From positions 1-8,584 of the forward strand of contig CAYZTG010000028.1 of assembly GCA_964481475.1 (NCBI GenBank): 8,584 nucleotides of DNA, written 5' to 3'. The position numbers and the translations under genes are program-made. Of this stretch, positions 5,426 to 8,584 are shown in pieces (positions within the stretch are counted from its first letter, which is position 1; the number at the start of each line of letters is the position of its first letter). The stretch is from DUQU01 sp964481475 (lineage in GTDB: Bacteria > Bacillota_I > Bacilli_A > Acholeplasmatales > UBA5453). The notes under the pieces were generated by a model. It was not told the origin of the DNA. It searched no databases and was given only the letters and a program-made list of their open reading frames with translations.

Positions 5426-6874
5426 CTAAATTACTTCAACTCTAATTAAATCACTAACCATTTTAAACTCTTTATTAAGAAATGTGAACTTATGAGTTAA
5501 ATAAAGATAACTAACACCTTTTTTACTTGCGCCAACTAATTCATCTTTTGAAAAAACTAAACCAAGAGGATTTCCAAACAAAATATTAGTTTCATAATCA
5601 ACAATTCTTCCTAAATCATCACTAAGAATAACCTTTTTATTTTCGCCAAACATTTTATATAAAATATCATCTTTTACAGATAATTTTTTAGTGATTCCTT
5701 TAAATATATGAATATCATCTGAACTAAGCTTATCAAAACCTTCTCCCAATGCATTAACCAATTCATGTTCTTTAATTCCCCAAGGAGAATACTCAACCAT
5801 TCTTTTATAAAAATCATTTCTATAAGCTAATTTATCAGCACCATAAAAAGGATTAATATTTAAATTAAATTTATTTACACCCCTAAGTAACATCTCAAAA
5901 ATATCGCCTTTGTTATGATAATTAATAATAAAGCCATTCTTATCCTTTTTAACAACACTAGCTAAAGCTTCTGCTGTTACTGGAAAAAAAGTCATTACTT
6001 GGAAAGCCCTTTTTAAGTTATTCAAAACCTCACCAACAATTAATGCCTCTTCTTTTGTTTCACTTTTAACTTCAATTAAAAAATTAAAATCATTAGGAAT
6101 AATTTCATCAAAGTTAGCTAAAAGAGGTAACTTATCAGGTAAGATTTGATCATCCTTTCTTAAGTTAGCCACTAAAAGCTCATCATACGTATGTTCTCTA
6201 ATAGAAAACTCTTTATTATAAGTTCTTGTAAGTGTACTATCGTGATTAACAACAACAGCTCCATCTTTTGTAACATGAACATCCATTTCTAAAAAATCTG
6301 CTCCACTTTTATAACCTTCTAATCCAGCATCAATACTATTTTCCACATGCTCTTGATGGTTACCTCTATGAGACACTAAAAAAGGCATCATTACTAGATC
6401 AGCAGCGATAGCAACTCTAGATAGTTCAGTTCCAATTACTCCATCAACGCCAGATAAAATCGCTTTATAAAGCGTTTGTTCACTAGTTACACTGCCAACA
6501 ACTCTAATCCCATCTAGCTTTAATTTTCTAATTATTGATTGATTCAATTTTTCAGAATCAAGAATAATCAAAGAAATATTATTTTCATAAAGTGATGATT
6601 TTAAAAGATCAACATCTTTAAAATCTCTAACCTTTAACACTAATCTTGTATCCTTATATATTTTATAAAATGCCTTTAAAAAGCTTAACTTTTCACTCAT
6701 AATAAAAATATCATAATGACCCTTATCTTTTAAAAATAAAGCCACTTCTTGTGCTTCCTTTTTACTACTAATTTCAATTAAGTTAAGTCCTTTTAATAAA
6801 TCTTCTAGTTGATAGTTTGTCAGATAACTAATATCTGCCTCTTCATTATTTGATATATAACTAACCTTTATCAT
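5426..6874 (-). CDS. Glycerophosphodiester phosphodiesterase with extra N-terminal half barrel
   Basis: The enzyme hydrolyses glycerophosphodiesters to glycerol-3-phosphate and an alcohol, usually in lipid turnover or scavenging. The catalytic TIM barrel occupies about residues 165-392. It has HRG 169-171, E178-N179, E196-x-D198, H211-D212 and E268-x-K270, all standard GDPD residues. It ends with DKLSSDD near 381-387. A further ~95 C-terminal residues look beta-rich and I do not recognise them. Residues about 16-158 look like the second half of another GDPD barrel. IEISS (33-37) lines up with IEVKS (267-271), and SGVDGVIGTE (141-150) resembles the usual barrel ending GVDGIITD. The catalytic first half is missing, so this part is probably inactive. 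No signal peptide or membrane segment is visible, so it is probably cytoplasmic. The ATG is fixed by an in-frame TAA 6 bases upstream; the nearest good ribosome site, AAAGGAG, lies a rather long 13 bases away. It has its own promoter and terminator. Confidence 0.92.
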   Translation of the reverse strand: MIKVSYISNNEEADISYLTNYQLEDLLKGLNLIEISSKKEAQEVALFLKDKGHYDIFIMSEKLSFLKAFYKIYKDTRLVLKVRDFKDVDLLKSSLYENNISLIILDSEKLNQSIIRKLKLDGIRVVGSVTSEQTLYKAILSGVDGVIGTELSRVAIAADLVMMPFLVSHRGNHQEHVENSIDAGLEGYKSGADFLEMDVHVTKDGAVVVNHDSTLTRTYNKEFSIREHTYDELLVANLRKDDQILPDKLPLLANFDEIIPNDFNFLIEVKSETKEEALIVGEVLNNLKRAFQVMTFFPVTAEALASVVKKDKNGFIINYHNKGDIFEMLLRGVNKFNLNINPFYGADKLAYRNDFYKRMVEYSPWGIKEHELVNALGEGFDKLSSDDIHIFKGITKKLSVKDDILYKMFGENKKVILSDDLGRIVDYETNILFGNPLGLVFSKDELVGASKKGVSYLYLTHKFTFLNKEFKMVSDLIRVEVI

Positions 6875-6905
6875 CTCTTAATCAATGCTCCTTTATAATG
6901 TATTT

Positions 6906-6911
6906 ATTATA
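6906..6911 (-). promoter_or_regulatory. -10 box of the phosphodiesterase gene
   Basis: A perfect TATAAT (6911-6906) lies 31 bases before the start codon and just beyond the yebC terminator. There is no good -35 box: the region at the right distance is an A/T tract left by the terminator. AAAGGAG follows the box. Confidence 0.45.
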
Positions 6912-6932
6912 CTACAAAGTAATTATTTTTTT

Positions 6933-6958
6933 AATTAAAAAAAAGAGGTTGCCCTCTT
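6933..6958 (-). terminator. Intrinsic terminator of the ppa-yebC operon
   Basis: AAGAGG (6958-6953), loop GCAA and CCTCTT (6948-6943) form a perfect 6-bp stem with a GNRA tetraloop, leading directly into a run of T. The first arm begins inside the yebC stop codon TAA (6959-6957), so the hairpin starts where translation ends. Confidence 0.82.
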
Positions 6959-7667
6959 ATTTTGAAATAACATTATGATAGACGTTGCTAATATCGTCAA
7001 TATCATCTAGAATATCATTTAGTTTTTGATAAGCCTTTAAGTCTTCTTCTTCAGTTAACTCCAAATAAGTAAAAGGTAACCAAGCTATTTCATCAATAGC
7101 AAAAACTAACTCTTCATTTAATTTTAAAAGAGAAGTTTTAATGGCGTTATAATCACTAACATCACCATAGACTGTTAAGAGTTCATCCTCTTCTTCAATA
7201 TCTTTGAAATTAGTATCGGTATTAATTAAATGTTCTAATACTTCATCTTCTAAATAACCTTCAAAACTAAACATCGCTAAATGTTCAAATAAATGACTAA
7301 CTGCACCCATCTTTCCCCCTGACTTAGTAAAAGCATTTTTTACTAAAGCAACGGTTCTAGCGGGATTGTCTGTTAAACATTCAACTATAAACATACTATT
7401 TGCCGGCCCATAAAACTCATATCTAACCAAAGTGTAGTTTTCATCACTGCCACCTTTAGCCTTATCAATTGCCCTATTAATAATATCTTGAGGGACTTGT
7501 TCTTTCCGTGCTCTTTCAATAATTCGTTTTAAAGGAAGATTACTTTCAGGATCATACCCCGCTTTAGCAATCATATAAATTTCTTTACCATATCTTGAAT
7601 ATAGTTTAGCTTTTTTTAAAGAGGTCTTGGCCATAGCCTCTTTTCTTACTTCATGAGCACGACCCAT
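6957..7667 (-). CDS. yebC: YebC/PmpR family protein (YebC2 type)
   Basis: The family was first annotated as transcription regulators. More recent work on YebC, YebC2 and mitochondrial TACO1 points to a role on the ribosome in relieving stalling, notably at proline runs. The 236 residues are usual for the family. The N-terminus is MGRAHEVRKEAMAKT, the variant seen in many Bacilli and mollicute relatives in place of the GHSKWANI type. KLYSRYGKEIYMIAK, GYDPESNLPLKRIIERA, VPQDIINRAIDKAKGG and YEFYGPANSMFIVECLTDN follow in the family order. The C-terminal third is acidic, including residues 216-226 with several Asp. The ATG overlaps the ppa stop as TAATG, with AGGAG 8 bases upstream inside ppa, so the two are translationally coupled. 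Which molecular role applies in this organism cannot be read from sequence. Confidence 0.94.
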   Translation of the reverse strand: MGRAHEVRKEAMAKTSLKKAKLYSRYGKEIYMIAKAGYDPESNLPLKRIIERARKEQVPQDIINRAIDKAKGGSDENYTLVRYEFYGPANSMFIVECLTDNPARTVALVKNAFTKSGGKMGAVSHLFEHLAMFSFEGYLEDEVLEHLINTDTNFKDIEEEDELLTVYGDVSDYNAIKTSLLKLNEELVFAIDEIAWLPFTYLELTEEEDLKAYQKLNDILDDIDDISNVYHNVISK

Positions 7668-8194
7668 TATTTAAACTCCTCTTGATACCTTTTAATCGCT
7701 TCGTCGATAGTTTTCATTGCTTTTTGCTTATCACCAATGTCTAAAACATAGGTGGTTTTATTTTCCAATGATTTATAAACTTGGAAAAAATGATGCATTT
7801 CTTTTAAAACGTGTTGCGGTAAATCTTCTAATTCTTCATAATGACTTAAAGAAGGATCTCCTTTAGCAACCGCAATAATCTTTTCATCTACTTGGTCACT
7901 ATCAATCATCGAAATTACACCAATTGGTTTAGAAACAACCAATGACAACGGGTGTAAGTTTTCACTACATAAAACTAACACATCAAGCGGGTCATCATCA
8001 CTCGCATAAGTACGTGGAATAAAGCCGTAGTTAGCCGGATAATGAGTAGATGTGTATAGTACTCTATCTAAAATAATCATACTCGTTTCTTTATCCAATT
8101 CATACTTTGTTTTAGAGCCTTTAGGTATCTCAATAACACTAACAAACTCCTTTGGACTAATTCTTTCTTTACTAATATCATGCCATATATTCAT
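7667..8194 (-). CDS. ppa: Inorganic pyrophosphatase, family I
   Basis: This soluble Mg-dependent enzyme hydrolyses pyrophosphate to phosphate in the cytoplasm and pulls biosynthetic reactions forward. From ATG 8194 the protein has 175 residues, usual for bacterial family I enzymes. Visible are EIPKGSKTKYELDK (active-site Glu, Lys and Tyr), YPANYGFIPRTY, and the metal-binding signature DDDPLDVL at about 66-73. KPIGVISMIDSDQVDEKIIAV and KGDPS come after it. A GTG at 8203-8201 would add three residues but overlaps the ribosome site AAGGTGA. The ATG stands 8 bases after AGG and is preferred. The gene heads a two-gene unit with yebC, and its stop overlaps the yebC start by one base. Confidence 0.97.
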   Translation of the reverse strand: MNIWHDISKERISPKEFVSVIEIPKGSKTKYELDKETSMIILDRVLYTSTHYPANYGFIPRTYASDDDPLDVLVLCSENLHPLSLVVSKPIGVISMIDSDQVDEKIIAVAKGDPSLSHYEELEDLPQHVLKEMHHFFQVYKSLENKTTYVLDIGDKQKAMKTIDEAIKRYQEEFK

Positions 8195-8211
8195 ATTTAT
8201 CACCTTGTTGT

Positions 8212-8220
8212 ATTATATCA
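8212..8220 (-). promoter_or_regulatory. Extended -10 promoter of ppa-yebC
   Basis: TGATATAAT (8220-8212) is a perfect extended -10 element (TG-n-TATAAT), which explains why no strong -35 box is seen upstream. RNA would start near 8205, giving a leader of roughly ten bases containing AAGGTGA. Confidence 0.6.
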
Positions 8221-8396
8221 TTTTTTTACTCATTTTAACACTTCTTTCAAATCTTTACAATATCTATAGATTGCTCCCTCAAAGATTACCTTGTAAAATA
8301 ATTCTCATACTTCAATTTGATCATTAAAGTTAGTCTAATTATCTTTTTAAATCATCGCTTTTTTTATTGTTTTAGAAAGCTTAACAAATTATAAAT

Positions 8397-8424
8397 AAAA
8401 AAAGCAGTTATCTAAACTGCTTTT
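8397..8424 (-). terminator. Intrinsic terminator after the right-edge gene
   Basis: AAAAGCAGTT (8424-8415), loop TAGAT and AACTGCTTTT (8409-8400) form a perfect 10-bp stem ending in a run of seven T. It lies 11 bases after the stop codon at 8435. The ~180 bases between it and the ppa promoter show no gene or recognisable RNA. Confidence 0.88.
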
Positions 8425-8434
8425 ATCTTTAAGT

Positions 8435-8584
8435 TCAATTATCTCGTTGCTTCTTTTTAGTTTTTCTTAAATTGTTAAACTTACCATTTCTCGAACTAGT
8501 ATTACTAAAGTTTCTAGTTTTAGAATCACTTTTACTCAACTCTTGGTTTCGTGACTTATTAGTCTTTTTACCATATTCACGTTT
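8435..8584 (-). CDS. C-terminal tail of an unidentified basic protein (5' part off-window)
   Basis: A minus-strand frame is open from the window edge for 49 codons and ends at TGA 8437-8435. The other two frames in this direction are broken within this stretch, and a strong terminator follows, so a real gene end is likely. The visible residues are rich in Lys, Arg, Asn and Ser with almost no hydrophobic residues, ending RKTKKKQRDN. Such disordered basic tails are common on DEAD-box RNA helicases and other RNA-binding proteins, but no catalytic domain is visible here and the identity stays open. Confidence 0.6.
   Translation of the reverse strand, partial: KREYGKKTNKSRNQELSKSDSKTRNFSNTSSRNGKFNNLRKTKKKQRDN

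Noticed and set aside
8192..8203. GTG 8203 as the ppa start
   Set aside because: It overlaps the AAGGTGA ribosome site; ATG 8194 has an 8-base spacing and gives the usual family N-terminus.
8262..8271. 10-base palindrome ATCTATAGAT upstream of ppa
   Set aside because: It is too short and lies about 45 bases upstream of the extended -10 box with no other supporting signal; chance is likely in AT-rich DNA.
8052..8327. 91-codon plus-strand open frame
   Set aside because: It lies largely antisense to ppa and its promoter, has no convincing ribosome site, and its hydrophobic content is what complementary AT-rich DNA gives by chance.
1..8584. UGA-as-tryptophan code of mycoplasmas
   Set aside because: TGA ends glyA, rnfD, rnfG and the right-edge gene at sensible positions, and Trp codons in the genes are TGG.
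1..8584. CRISPR arrays, tRNA or rRNA genes, insertion sequences
   Set aside because: No regularly spaced repeats, cloverleaf-like sequence, transposase frame or terminal inverted repeats were seen; the only long repeat is the single 55-base pair inside paralogous genes.

Overview
The window is AT-rich, uses the standard bacterial code (TGA ends glyA, rnfD, rnfG and the right-edge gene, and Trp is TGG), and every supported gene lies on the minus strand. So transcription runs from high to low coordinates. The AT bias, the MGRAHEVR-type YebC, strong Shine-Dalgarno sites and the protein styles suggest a low-GC Firmicute on the Bacilli/'Tenericutes' side (RF39, Izemoplasma, Haloplasma or Erysipelotrichia-like) rather than a UGA-Trp mycoplasma. 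That placement is inference.

Layout in transcription order: (1) 8584-8435, the C-terminal tail of an unidentified very basic protein, closed by a strong terminator; (2) 8217-6933, a promoter, ppa (family I inorganic pyrophosphatase) and yebC (YebC2-type factor), overlapping as TAATG and closed by a terminator whose stem starts in the yebC stop codon; (3) 6911-5376, a single-gene unit for a large glycerophosphodiester phosphodiesterase with an extra half barrel at its N-terminus; (4) a ~250-base regulatory gap with two candidate promoters, an AT palindrome, a cre-like site and a short leader able to form alternative hairpins; (5) 5166 to the left edge, a tightly packed operon glyA-rnfC-rnfD-rnfG-second rnfG-like gene, running off the window.

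The most interesting part is the operon. Serine hydroxymethyltransferase is translationally coupled (ATGA overlap) to the Rnf ferredoxin:NAD+ oxidoreductase subunits C, D and G. RnfG here is about 1.5 times the usual length and has two FMN_bind-like units. It is followed, again by an ATGA overlap, by a second RnfG-like protein with the same architecture. The two paralogues share a perfect 55-base DNA repeat that is cut by the window edge. Several presumed flavin-attachment motifs keep the acceptor Thr/Ser but depart from the usual Dxx[ST]GA[ST] pattern. rnfE, rnfA, rnfB and apbE are not in the window; E, A and B would be expected further downstream (left) if the common C-D-G-E-A-B order holds.
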